Shown here: one piece after another, positions 46,991-59,070 of the stretch
Numbering within the stretch: the stretch's first letter is position 1
Layout of the letters: the number at the start of each line of letters is the position of its first letter
NCBI GenBank assembly: GCA_963277665.1
Contig: OY728153.1
Location: 272,774,250 to 272,838,249, forward strand
Direction of reading: 5' to 3'
Length of the DNA stretch: 64,000 nucleotides
Origin: Viscum album
Taxonomy: Eukaryota > Streptophyta > Magnoliopsida > Santalales > Viscaceae
Program-made: the position numbers and the translations under genes
Notes under the pieces: generated by a model
What the model was told of the DNA's origin: nothing
The model's input: the letters and a program-made list of their open reading frames with translations, nothing else
Database searches by the model: none

Positions 46991-47530
46991 CAAGGGATAA
47001 AGGCCAATCTTGTGCAGTCACAATCGTGGAGGTTGAAATTCCTAATAAAGTGGTGATAGGTACATTGATCGTTTCATCAAAATTAGGAAATACTTTATTT
47101 GATTCTGTATCATCACATTCATCTATATCTTCCCAGTTTTACAAGAAAATTAGATATGTCCAATTTTATGTAATAAAGGAGTTATCAATCAAAACCCCTA
47201 ATTGATGTATCATTGCAACAAATATGAGTCAATTAATCCCCCTCATGACACATAAGTGTGCTTTAGTTGATAACCTTATCATTATACCAATGACTGAATT
47301 TGATATAATTCTCGATATGAATTGGTTGTCAAATTATGATGCAAATATCTATAACAAGAAGAAGGAAGTTACAATTTTTGAGAAAGGTATGGAATACCTT
47401 ATCTTTAGGGAAGAAACATCACCATATGATTCTCATATAGATCCACCCTTAGTATCTCTACTAAATTCAATTATTGGAGAGGAAGAGAGTCCAATATCTA
47501 TGGGAGATGAAAGAAATATTCATGTTTAAG
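46991..47530 (+). pseudogene. Aspartic protease of gypsy element E (broken)
   Basis: NTLFDSVSSHSSISSQF (47089-47140) is the retropepsin active site LFDSGASHSFIS with the Gly after Asp-Ser changed to Val. EFDIILDMNWLSNYDA (47296-47345) is the later conserved block (normally ILGMDWL). A stop separates the two at about 47203. The protease is in the same frame as RT and integrase, as expected for a single pol polyprotein, and would process Gag-Pol. Confidence 0.82.
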
Positions 47531-48900
47531 ATGTGTATGTAGTTCAAGAATATGTCGATTTATTTCCAAGGTATTTACCTGGACATCCTCTAGAGTGGGA
47601 AATCAAGTTTTCCATTGACTTAATTCTTGGTTCAAAGCCCATATCAAATACCCCTTATAGAATGGACACTATAATGTTAGTGGAACTAAATGAAAAACTA
47701 GAGTAATTCAGTGATAGAGGATTTATTCACCATAGAGTTTCTCAATGGGGGGGCCATATTTATTTTTTTAAGAAGAAAGATGGGTCTATGAGGTTGTGCG
47801 TTAACTATAGGGAGATCAATTCTATAACAATAAAGAACAAGTATCCCCTACCTCGCATTGATGATTTATTTGATCAACTTCATGGAGCCCAATATTTTTT
47901 GAAGATTGATCTTTGATTTTGATATCATCAGTTGCTTGGAAGGAAGTAATACATTCCAAAAACAATATTCTGAACTAGGTATGGGCATTACAAGTTTACT
48001 GTAATTCCTTTTTGACTAACTAATGCACCATATTTTTTCATGGAAATAATGAATAGAGTTTTCAAGTAGTATCTTGATGACTTTGTGGTGGTGTTTATTG
48101 ATGATATCCCGATATACTCTAAAATCTATTAAGAACATGAAAATCAGTTGCTCACTATTCTGAAGACTCTGAGAAGAAATGAATTATATGGGAAGTTTAG
48201 AAAGTGTGATTTTTGGCTCCAATCAGTTTCCTTTATAGGCCATATTGTCTCTAAGGATGGAATATATGTAGATCTTGTGAAGACAAAGGTTGTTCAAGAA
48301 TGTACTACTCCAACGAACATAACTGAGGTACGTAGTTTTACTAGTTTAGTATGTTATTATCGGCATTTCATTCATAAATTCTCCCATTTATCCAACCCAA
48401 GGACAAAGATCACATGAGAATGGGTTTAGTTCCAATGGAAAAATGAATGTGAAGAATTTTTGGAAGAATTTAAGAGGAGGCTAGTGAATGCTCTGATCCT
48501 AACCCTACTATTGGGTAATGATGGGTTTGTTATCCATAGCGATGCATCAAAGAAAGGACATGTTTGTGTCCTTATGCAGAATGATCGAGTGATTTCCAAT
48601 GCATCTAGGTAGCTAAAAAATCATGAACAAGACTATCCAACTCATGATCTTGAATTAGAATCCATAATCTTTGCTCTAAATATTTGGATACATGACCTCT
48701 ATCGCGAAAAATGTGAGATATATACAGATTATAATAGTTTAAAATATATATTCTCACAGAAAGAACTCAACATGAGACAAAGTAGATAGATTGAGCTACT
48801 CAAAGAAAATTACTTCACAATGCACTACCACCCGTTGATGGAAAATAAGGTGGAAAGTTCTTTGAGCAGAAAGGACCATAGAATATTGAACAAGATGATA
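47531..48900 (+). pseudogene. Reverse transcriptase and RNase H of gypsy element E (broken)
   Basis: One frame shows DLFPRYLPGHPLEWEIKFSI (47557-47616), [20 protein letters not shown] (47734-47796), [32 protein letters not shown] with catalytic FIDD (about 48085-48120), CDFWLQSVSFIGHIVSKDGI and SFTSLVCYYRHFIHKFSH. RNase H gives IHSDASKKGHVCVL (48533-48575) and IYTDYNSLKYI (48718-48750). In-frame stops occur at about 47704, 47917, 48067, 48130, 48415, 48610 and 48787. Many fall where the family has Gln, Arg or Trp. Confidence 0.9.
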
Positions 48901-49159
48901 TTTTAAAGAGATCCTATGTTCATGGATCTAGTAAAGATGTATATGGGAATTATTAAGAAAGGTAACACATCGGTACTTTTTCAAATGGCTGCCAAAACAT
49001 TTTTACTGGAAATGATAAAATGTTCTTAGGTTGATGATGATGAGTTTCAAAAGAAAATTAAAGCTGTAAATGATAAGAAGTTGGCTGACTTCGTATATGA
49101 GGGTGGCATTTCAAAATTCGGAAAGAGTATTTGTGTTCCTACTATTCCTTAGATAAATA

Positions 49160-50460
49160 GGGAACTATTGGATGATTCACATACCTCTAATTTCTCTATA
49201 CACCCTAGTATCACAAATACGTATAGAAATTTAAATGGACATTATTGTTGGGAAATCATGAAGAGGGAAATTGCTGATTATGTGCCGAGATGTTTGGTGT
49301 GTCAATAGGTGAAGGCTAGAAGACAATGTACTAGAGGATTCATGCAATCCCTTCCTATTCCTTTGTGGAAATGGGATGATATTACGATGGAATTTCTTTT
49401 GGGGATACCAAAGACTCTAAGAAATAACCGTTCGGTATGGGTCATTGTTAATCATCTTACAACATTAGCACATTTTATTACTGTAAGAGAAAACTTACCA
49501 CATGAACGTTTAGTAAGACAATATATTAATGAATTTGTAAGAATTTATGGTGTACCCTTATCAATTGTTTCTAATCGTGATCCCCATTTTACATCACAAT
49601 TATAAAAAAGTATTCAGAAGTCCCTAGATATTGATCTTTGTTTGAGCATTGCCTACCACCCACAAACTGATGGACAATCATAACAGACTATTCAAACATT
49701 GGAAGACATGTTGAGGTCTTTTTCACTTGACTTTCAAGGCATGTGGGAACAGTATTTACCTCTTGTATAATTTTCCTATAACAATAGCTTCTATTCAAGT
49801 ATTTAGATGGCACCATATGAAGCATTTTATGGAAAGAGATGTCATACACCATCTTGTTGCGATGATGTTGGTGAAAGAAAGCTTGTAGGTCCAGAACTTG
49901 TTGAAGAAATAATAGAAAATGTGAATATTATCCCATCCCATATCAAAACAGCACAAAGTAGGAAAACGATCTATGTTGATATCTGAAGGAAGGACTTGAA
50001 ATTTCAAGAAGTAGATCATGTTTTCTTAAAGGTATCTCTATAGAATGGTGTTATATGATTCGGTAAGAATGGAAAATTAAGTTCAAGGTACATCAGACCG
50101 TTTGAAATTCTGAATCGAATCGGAGTCGTAGCTTACTGTTTGGAAATGCTGCCAAGTCTCTCCAATATTCACAATGTGTTCCATGTATCAATGTTAAGAA
50201 AATACATGAGAGACCTAACACATGTACTCACCTATGAAGAAATAGAACTTGAGCATGATATGTCCTATTGTAAAGAGCCTATCAATATTTTTGATTCCAT
50301 AGAACAAGTATTGAGAAACCGGATGACTCGTCTTGTAAAGGTAATCTGGAGGAAACATAAGATAGAGGAAGCAACATGGGAGCCTAAGGAGCTTATGTTG
50401 AAGACATACCAGAATTTTTTAATTAACAATTTTGTGAATTTCGAGGAAGAAATTTTTGTA
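49160..50460 (+). pseudogene. Integrase with chromodomain-like C-terminus of gypsy element E (broken)
   Basis: HTSNFSIHPSITNTYRNLNG, then YVPRCLVCQ (49178-49306), is the HHCC zinc finger. The core shows WDDITMEFLLGIPKT (49372-49416, first Asp), YGVPLSIVSNRDPHFTSQL (49546-49605, second Asp) and YHPQTDGQS (49657-49683). The C-terminal module reads NVFHVSMLRKYMRDLTHVLT (50172-50230) and IEEATWEPKELM (50362-50397), similar to chromovirus tails that bind histone marks. Stops interrupt it at about 49307, 49603, 49681, 49768, 49804 and 49984. Integrase inserts the cDNA, and the tail may steer it to heterochromatin. Confidence 0.88.
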
Positions 50461-50472
50461 AGGAGGGGAGAA
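50460..50472 (+). promoter_or_regulatory. Polypurine tract of gypsy element E
   Basis: AAGGAGGGGAGAA directly precedes the 3' LTR start TGTAACGACCC. It is the expected primer for plus-strand DNA and confirms the LTR border. Confidence 0.85.
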
Positions 50473-53451
50473 TGTAACGACCCAATATTTCTTCAATGGA
50501 AATTCCTTTCTTATAAATATGTCATAATCACATGAAATCACAACATAAAGAACTACTAAGTGTTATGTGACCCTTAAACATAAGTTTTTCACTTCTGTGA
50601 TTTGAATTTCCAAAATGTGACATACACAGTTGCAATCAGTAAGTTATTTGGAGTCTGATAAGTAAAACTTAATTTTTGGTGAATAGTAACCTACCCTTAT
50701 GAATAGTATCATACCCTTATGAATAGTGATATACCCTAATGAATAGTATCATTACCTATGATAGTATATAAATAATATTCAAGTGAAAGTACGATATAGA
50801 TATGCTTCGGAATAAGTAAATAAATGTTTTAAAATTGTTGTTTTTAGAATAAATTATCATTTTAATTAAATATTAAATTAATCATATTTAGAAAACTATT
50901 TTTGAAAAATGGAATTCATTTTTGGATTTTACATGTCGAAAAATGGTTTGGGTGAATTTTTGGTATTTTTCTGAAATACTCGAATTTTTTATGAATAGTG
51001 AAATACTGTAAAATACCCTATATACAAATTATCAGTTAAATACACTATTTATGACATCATAAGTGATGTAAGACAACTTGGTTTGAACTCACTTGTATTT
51101 ATTACTATTCTTGGTCATGGAATCATTACTATTTCTGGTCTTGAGGGAAATTAATAAAGTATTGATTAAAAGATTGTGAATACCCTCCTCTCCACTATAA
51201 AAACCCCCCATCACTCCCTCATCTCTTCTCTCCTCTAAGCCTTGAAGCTCCTCAATACTCTACCCAATTACCCTTAACTATTCATTACCCACTCCCAAGA
51301 ATCTATGGGTCTTTCCAAAAGACCAAAACCACTTCCCTTAAGGAGGTTCTCAAAGAGGTTATTTCAAGAGGTAAAGCACCCATATTTTTATTTAGTTTCA
51401 TTTCAATGTATCTTATTTTGTTATCCTCTCCTAACCTCCTTTTTCCAAATGACCATGATAGATCCCATATAATCTATATATTTGAATTTTATTATGTTAA
51501 TGGAATAACCATCATCAATATTATTACTCTCTCCCTTTTATTTTATAAACGAAATCGACGTCCATGAGGTTCCAATTTATAACCATCGTGGACGAGGAAG
51601 TTTCGTTCTTCAAATTATAATTCATTAATGGACATGAAACCATTTTTATGGTTGAACCAGAATATAATATATGTATTATAACCTAATTAATATTCATGAT
51701 TTAGTATAAGTACATATTATTAAATCATATGACCAAACTAGTTCCTAATAATCAAAATACCACTAAAATAATCTAAGTTAATGTCATTAAATGATTCATC
51801 CTCATTCCATGTAACCTAATAATAGAAATGCTTATTAACAAATCTAGATGTTCATAAATAATATTTAATTTCAATTCTGTATATTTACAACCATTCCACA
51901 TGAACTCCATTACTTAAAAACAAGTGAACCGATTATGAAAATTAAGAAAATGAACTCTCCGGAACGACGGAATTCAATATTATACCTTATCAATAAGGAC
52001 ATAAATGAACGAAACAGAATTATGATAAAAAAATAAATGTATAATAGGTTCTTAATTAATTTATTAATAAGTCCAATTTCATATTCCAAGAGCTTAAGTT
52101 CAAGATCGGAACACGTTAGGATTTAAGGTAAGGGTTTTCCACCCGAACTCCCATTTTCATCCGGGTTACTTTGATTATTTAATTACCTAGATGAAATTAT
52201 TCTGTATTATTATTATTTACTCCTAATAAATTCTGTGTTAGTATTCTATACATTTTTACCAACCATAACCCTTCCTTATTTTATGGATAGTAACACATTT
52301 TAAAAGGAAACCTTCAAAATGTTTTCCAAGATACATGCCTGGTTCAAGGGAATTTCTCAAACTCTTACCCATTTTCAAGGGCACCCTATAATCTATTTTT
52401 GGAAAAAAAATTATTTATAAAATAATTAATTTTATTATGAGAATACTACTTTACTTCACTTCTGTATTTATACAAATATTTTTCCAAAAGAACTCTTCTT
52501 TTCGAAGTAAAAGGGTATTTTACTCAAGAATTACAAGATTTTATAAAAGTATCATCATCTATTTCAACACTCTTGTTTATTATTATGTATTATTGGGATT
52601 AATATTTCATTTTATCATATACAATATATTTTTCATGGTTTATGATCATTTTGGCTATGGATTTTCTATCTTAAAACAATCCATCAATTTACTCTGAATA
52701 GTTAGTGTTTATGCTTAATGTTCGGGGAAAGTTATTTACATTTCATATATTAGTTTCAATATAAATGTATATTTTGTTTGTTTTCATCCCCATTCATATG
52801 ATAAATTCATTGGACATAGTAAGTGTCGGGTGGGGCCCGCTACATCCCCATGGTGCATTGGCAGCTCTCGTGAGACAAACTACAATCATGACACAAGACC
52901 TTGACAAAATGATTATCTATGGTCTTGGAATAAGGCCTTGACAGTAAGATTATGTTTTCCTAAATTATGCATTCCCTCATCATGAATATATTATTGATGG
53001 TTCATGTGGTTATTCAACTAGTATAATACCCATGATTATGTTATATTATGGAAATATATACTCATCATATATTTTTTCCATATTATGTTATAGTTTATTT
53101 TTAAAGGCTTCTATTTTCAATTATTCCCCATGTCTAATGTTTAAGTTATCATACGCTGCATTTATTACTCTTACTAATTTTTTGAGCTCACCCCTTTCTT
53201 ATGATTCATTTTTCTCAGGACATGAAATTTTTTATTATGAATGACATGCTGAAATAACCTAAGAGTTATGGAAGTTTCCTAAGGAGTTTCTATGTCGTTT
53301 TTCATTTCAAGTTGTAAAGTTGAACTTATGTATGTATCTTGTTTCCAATAATAATAAACTACTCTATCCTTTCGGATGCTTATTCTTTATTTATATGTCA
53401 ATGTAATCAAATAAGTCACCGGCTCTGGGAAACTGGGGTCGGGTCTATACA
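50473..53451 (+). repeat. 3' LTR of gypsy element E (2,979 bp)
   Basis: It starts TGTAACGACCC and ends CGGGTCTATACA, with GCCTT after it. It aligns with the 5' LTR but is 101 bp longer. Much of the extra length lies at 50650-50760, where a 20-bp unit is present three times. TATA box near 51194-51204; CTTACTAATTTTTTGAGCTCACC block at about 53169. Confidence 0.92.
50692..50751 (+). repeat. Three-copy 20-bp minisatellite private to the 3' LTR of E
   Basis: TACCCTTATGAATAGTATCA at 50692-50711 is followed by two more copies at 50712-50731 and 50732-50751 with two or one changes. The corresponding place in the 5' LTR (near 42755-42765) has no such triplication. A related GAATAGTGAAATA word occurs about 240 bp further on in both LTRs. 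Confidence 0.8.
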
Positions 53452-53456
53452 GCCTT
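53452..53456. repeat. Target-site duplication of gypsy E, right (GCCTT)
   Basis: Exact copy of 42578-42582. Joining the flanks here restores the older repeat: the sequence after this point (GGTATTTATGGAGGTTTATGG) continues the unit interrupted at 42577. Confidence 0.88.
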
Positions 53457-53760
53457 GGTATTTATGGAGGTTTATGGTGAAAATAACATGATTATTTAAG
53501 TTTTATATGCCCACATGAGCTATAATTGTTGTGATAGACAAGAGAGAGAAAATAATCAATGTCATTTCCTATTTTTGTAGGACTTTTGTATTGGGACTAC
53601 CCTTCAAAAATTTACATGGAGCTCGAACCTCGAGTAGGTGTCCTATATTTCCTGGTTTTGGATGGAAACAAAGATTTCATAGTTCCCTTGATTAGGGTTT
53701 ACACACTAACATTGCCCCTATAATTAGGTCTTACACAGAAAGGATAGAAAAGGATATCAT
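53457..53760 (+). repeat. Imperfect Tyr/Pro/His-rich repeats, right part
   Basis: This continues the repeat family cut by element E. TATGGAGGTTTATGGTGAAAA (in two words near 53463-53483) corresponds to GGTGGAGATTCATGATTCAAA at 42076-42096. A further copy near 53640 reads CCTATATTTCCTGGTTTTGG, then CATAGTTCCC and TTAGGGTTTACACACTAACATT (about 53685-53706). No intact reading frame. Confidence 0.5.
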
Positions 53761-55975
53761 GTTATGGTGTGCCCTATTGACCTAACATTCCTACCTTCCT
53801 AACATGTGTTGATATTCTGCTCGACATGAGTTTATTTTCTGCTTTACATGTCGGATGGAGTCTTATGTAAATGTTCAAAGACAATTGTGTGATCAAGTTG
53901 ACTTGTTTGAAGGACCTCTAATAATATAGAAGACATGACATAGGTTTATTGCATGATCAAGTCTGATTTATCTAGAGGACATCACAAGACCTGGTCAGTT
54001 GATCCTTTAAGTCGTTGTATGAACCAGATGGATTATCCAGAGGGTGTCACATGTCCTGGATGACACGTATAGATGACATATCAAGATCTATATGTCTTTC
54101 ACAAAGGGCATTGAGAGAGTTAGTTGACATCCATAGTTTCTTTGGATAGACTTATCTAAAATGAGCAGGTGCTGTTATATGATTCCGGCAACATATCTTA
54201 AGGGAATCAAAATGTTTGGGTGAAGAGCTTAGTGGGCTTTGTGAGACCAAGGAGGCATGCCTAGGGGGGTCTTTGTGACTTTCTATAACATTTCTAGAGG
54301 ATTTTTCATTACCCAAATAGAATAATTAAGTTGCATTGTGAGATTAGGGCTATCTATCCAGGTGATGTTTCATTTCATGGATGGCTCATGTGAAGTACAT
54401 GAGGGTTAACAAACATGTTTTTATTTAATTATTCCACCTTTAGTCATTGTTCAAGCCCTTATATTGTGAATGGGTTATATTTATTCAGTGTCTGTTTATT
54501 TTAAGTCTCATGCAATCTAGAATATGTGTGGGATGTTCCCTTTGTTTCATACTAGAAGTCATTCAAGTGATCTATGAGTGATCAGGTGAAGTGATTTATT
54601 CATGGAACATGACCTCTCTAGCCCGTTTCCAATATATTACCTGATAGAAGACATTTTGGTAGCGAGATCATCCACTTTGAGAAACCCTCTCTAGCCCGGT
54701 GCGATGTTCCCAAAGATCTTCCCCTTTTTCACGATATATAGCCCCCATTTTTCATGTTGGGTGAATTATTTATAGGCCTTTCCACCATAGTCATTCACCA
54801 CTTTTCACGGAGCATATCGTGCAAGTTGAAGCTGGAGTTGATGAAGGGATTCGGTGTCATGTATCTTTCTGAGTCTTTATCGTGGAACTTATCTAACAGT
54901 GCTACCTAGTTTTCAATGCCTGTGGGTCCCTCTCATCAATTCCACCTTTATTGTATTATTTCCAATTAATGAGTACTTTGGTAAATTTTGTGTTCATTCC
55001 AAATGACTTCCACATTTTCATATTAACTTGTCCAATCACCTCCGTGAGATAAATATGTCTACTAAAATTCATTCATGATATTCTTGATGCATTTCTCAGG
55101 ACAATTCGTTAGGAAAATATAGATTTCCGAGGTACTTTGAGGGACCCATTCGACTTGTCAAGAAGTATTCAAAGACAATGATGTAGAAGGAATTAGTGGA
55201 TCATAAGGCTTTTATGACTGTGAGGGGCTTCCACCTTGACTTATTTTTATTTCATTTGTTTATGTTTTAAAAAGGTTGTGGGTATCATGAGTTACTTTAA
55301 TGTTGTTAAGGACATACATTTTCCCAATTGGTGATCTTTCACGTGATTTTTATGACTTAAAGAGGCTCCACCCTTTGGGATATTCTCCTCCAATTTATAA
55401 TAGATTTTGGATTGGTTATTAGATGTATGCTTCTTGACAAGCCACATGATTTGGGGGAGTTTAATTCGATTGTATCTTCATGACCCTTAGTTGTGTATGG
55501 AACCCTTACAAGAAGAGGAGGACTCATTTAAAGGGTATATGTAGGAAATTATATAGGTTACGTTCAACGCATGGTTATTTCACATAACCCTATGATAGTC
55601 ATGTGATCACATATCCACTAAAGTCTTACACAATCCACGAGTCTTGGCCACCTTCTCCTTTCTTTTGAAATGAATATAATACATATATGCAAGTATTTAT
55701 TCCCTTGTGAATTTTCTAATGCCCATTCGGTAGGAATCAACAAATTCCCCCCCTCAGGAGTGAAGTCTACAGGGACAAGGGCTCAGTTATGAGGAATGTA
55801 AATTCCCTCCTGAGACTTTGAAATTTTCACGAATCAGTATCCGGGGCGACACTAGGTCTTTCAACCGATGCATGGTATTCCAAACAATTCTCTATATATA
55901 GGGGATATAACCATTCATTTCAGTAGATACTACTTCTCCAGAGTGATCTTTTCTTGCCTCTATCATGTGCCTTCA
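53761..55975. other. Unassigned repeat DNA with a possible decayed ORF
   Basis: It is less AT-rich than most of the window. A plus-strand stretch at about 55100-55240 reads GKYRFPRYFEGPIRLVKKYS, then ELVDHKAFMTVRGFHLDL, which looks like real ancient coding sequence but is not assigned to a family. A TATA-like CACGATATATAGCCCCC is at about 54737, and a purine tract GGGGGAG near 55453. These could mark an LTR and PPT of another element, but no repeat pair was found. Confidence 0.35.
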
Positions 55976-56027
55976 TCACGAGACCCTTTCATGAGACCCA
56001 ATCGCAAGACCCCATCGTGAGCCATAT
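55976..56027 (+). repeat. 13-bp tandem repeat (TCACGAGACCCTT), about 4 copies
   Basis: Copies at 55976-55988, 55989-56001 and 56002-56014 keep an exact 13-bp period (TCACGAGACCCTT, TCATGAGACCCAA, TCGCAAGACCCCA). A fourth, weaker one (TCGTGAGCCATAT) ends at 56027. The unit is CpG-containing in a CpG-poor region; related CACGAG words recur near 56034 and 56226. Confidence 0.7.
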
Positions 56028-56656
56028 TTTCACGAGGATTGTCCCAGAAGACTGGTATTTCTTAGGATATTGTTCAAACTGAACAAAACTATATTATTTG
56101 TATATTTTTGAACTTCATTCATGATAATGGGGATTTTCTTAAAGGTTTCATAGAGTCTGTTGACTCATTCATTTGACGGATTGATTAGCATATGATTTAT
56201 GTGGAAATGTCCAGGTCACATGATCACGAGTCTCTGAGGGGTCATGATATTACGCGATTCCCTGTGGGATTATGCAACCCACGAGACCTTTAAGAGTAAG
56301 TATATTCATGAAAACCTAATTTGATTCATGAATCCCATACTAATTCATGGATGTGTTGCTTCAGGTTTATTATTTGTTTAATTTGATAAGATTTTATTCT
56401 TAACGGTCTAACATATGCCACTTACTTTGGATTAAAAGACTTACAGTTCCTTTTGATATTATTTGAATGTGGCTAATCAAAGGGCCCATATTTCCTTAAA
56501 TTACAATGTTTACCCCCGATATCAGGTGTATATGTAAAATGAGTTTCTTAATAGGTTCATGTCATTTGGGCTCTAGGATTACCATCTATCTCAATGAATT
56601 ACCCTATATGGGTTTGGTTTCAAATAAGATGTTGTTATTCCTTTATCTAAATTCAA
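56028..56656. other. Unassigned spacer before the mobile-domain-like ORF
   Basis: No recognised coding sequence or ends. It holds scattered CACGAG/CATGAT words related to the 13-bp repeat. Confidence 0.35.
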
Positions 56657-59070
56657 TCATCTATATCATGGGTTGTTAACTTCTTCTCATTGTGTTAAAA
56701 TTACAATTAACAAGAAAGGCCAACTGGTAGTAGTTCCCCCTTGGTGTTTTTCATATATGTTTGAAAACTCTCCTTTGGATCTCGATGGCTATGATTTCTC
56801 TCATCATCTAATTTGTCATAACAATTTAAACATAATTTATTCCTCTCTAAGTACTCTTGGAAGTGGATTGAGCTCGAAGTGATAACTCTATCCCGACATA
56901 AATTTATCTAAGGAATTGGAATGACCATATTGGGTTAGAAAATGACACATAGATTTTGTGGATCATTTATACAAGGTCCATATTTATAAAGCCATGTTGA
57001 TTTCCCAATTCATCATCTACCGCTACCTCAACCTCCTTAAATAAATGACCAATCATTGGTTTCATGGTACAAGAATATTCTAATTATCCCATGGTGAATT
57101 AATCATTATCCTAAGGGACATCTACCAATCAGGTGGGATTCTCCCTCTTAGAGAGATGTATGATGAATTCTTCCATGTTTTGTATGTTTGGGATAATCCA
57201 CTGCAGATCCTAGTTTTGGTGACAAATATGATTTTAATTATGAAGTAGAAATTAAGGAAGGAGCTAAAAATTCACTCACTCATTTACTCCATGTACTTGA
57301 TCAATATTTTTATTTGTTACAATGGGGACAGGAAAACTACCATACACCCTCATCGATGCCCTTCTCAATAAGCCTACAATTGTACTGGCTCATATTGATC
57401 CATCTTGGATGTTGGGGATTATACCTCATAGGGATACGGAGTTGATTCAAATATCTCCCCAAACCTACGGCTATCATGATTTATAGCCATATTTTTAAAT
57501 GGATTGATTTTCCATGTTGAGGATATCTGCTCAGGGATTCATATCAGTATGTTGGTGATGGTGGAGCAGCTTGTGGAAGGATAGCACCACAATTTGGAAG
57601 CATTGGTCCCTGCACGTATTTGTCAATTCTTATTCCATATCCAAAAAGGTATAATCCCTTATAAGATCAGTTGTCCTATCTAATTTTTTTTAGATGGAAA
57701 GTGGGAATTTCCATTGTTATTAATACTAAAATGCCATTATGATCCCATATTACTAATCTTGTCCTAGACTGCAGAACATATCGGGGGTTTGAACCATGTA
57801 TCTAGGACTTTCCAAGGATAAGGATATACTGACTCAATATGATACTTTTGATTTTACCCTTTACCATGCACCTGTTGGGCCAATTATTGATAATGGCAGT
57901 AGTTCCCTTGATAAAAGGTCGTATATGATCTCTCTTCGGGATGGGGTTCTCACAAGTAGGGTGGATGAGCTAATTATTCGTGATCCCTATACACATAATC
58001 AATTATCTCATCAATTTGGTTACACCCAAAAGTTATCCCCTCTTTCTTTGGATAGAATTCCAATGGAGTGACATTCGGGGGTCCACTGCCAGTTTTGGAT
58101 AATTCTGGCATGTGAAGATACCGAAGCTGAAATCAAACTTTCTCCACATTTCATACCCAATATTATGCCAAGGATTGGGTAGAAACTTATTTAGATTGCA
58201 TTATTATCTATTTGGTCATTCATGTGGACATGCCTTTTGCCTAACCATCCCCTTTGTCAACGGAGATGATGGATTTGATTGAATATCTACTAGATACATC
58301 AAGAAAGTGACCTCATTCCAGTGATGAATACCCTGATAATAAAATTGAATATTTTTAGGATATTAGTCCTCTAGTAAAGGCTTTAAATGATATGCATATT
58401 GAGATAATGGCACATAAGGCTTCTTCTTCTGCTTCTTTATTAGATAAAATAGTTATTTATCCTCCTTCTACACCTACTCCATTGGTCACAGAGGCTCAGA
58501 AATATTGTATGATGATCTAGAAGCATATTCATACCTTGATTACTAATACCCCCTTATAAGTATTCTATGATCAAGGGGAACACCTTCATCAGTTATTTCA
58601 TGACTTGGGGGAATATGGTTTTGACCAAAAACCATTGTATAAAGTCTGAAGAAAATTGTTCTAACTCAACAAGATCTAACAACAAGTGAACGATATTTTC
58701 ATGATCTATTATATGAAGATCCTCTCGGTAAGAAGATTAGGGAGATGTTTGAGGCATTGGAGTAAGGTTTTCAGTTGATATCTAGACTACGAGTTTAAAT
58801 AGACCCATGGACCACACAAATATGGAGGCATGAGGAAATCATTGTATGGATAAGATATGACCTATCAACATCATCATCCTCATTGGAAACTGATTGGATG
58901 CGATTTGAGGAATTGACAATTTTGATCGAAGCACTTCATCTTGGAGTAGAAGCTGATGAGGCGAGGCAAGAAACACTCCAACATTTAGCTAATACTTCCC
59001 ATCATATCCTCGCTGAGATGGCCAGCTCACCAGATCAAATCTTATCACAATTTTATGTAATTTTTTATTG
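56657..59070 (+). pseudogene. Decayed ORF resembling plant-mobile-domain transposon proteins
   Basis: Several open pieces lie on the plus strand: 56673-56882, about 57150-57230 (LREMYDEFFHVLYVWDN), 57796-58071 and 58883-59071. The third contains SYMISLRDGVLTSRVDELII and then DPYTHNQLSHQFGYTQKL, which resembles the EPYxPHRFxRQFGYDQ block of plant-mobile-domain (PF10536-type) proteins found in plant transposons. The last piece (EALHLGVEADEARQETLQHL) looks like a C-terminal coiled coil. That all pieces form one gene is inferred from order. A gag-like protein of another retroelement is an alternative. Confidence 0.4.

Larger units (their letters stand above)
42583..53451 (+). mobile_element. Full-length Ty3/gypsy LTR retrotransposon E (Tekay/Del-like)
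   Basis: A 10.87-kb plus-strand element: 5' LTR 42583-45460, primer site, leader, gag, protease, RT, RNase H, integrase with a C-terminal chromodomain-like tail, polypurine tract, 3' LTR 50473-53451, and GCCTT duplications. RT before integrase makes it Ty3/gypsy. The C-terminal VSMLRKYM ... EATWEPKELM pattern fits plant chromoviruses, Tekay/Del most likely. From about 46942 to 50460 one frame can be followed with stops but without net frameshift. Over the first ~174 LTR bases I count about 17 differences (roughly 10%), so insertion is ancient. Confidence 0.93.
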
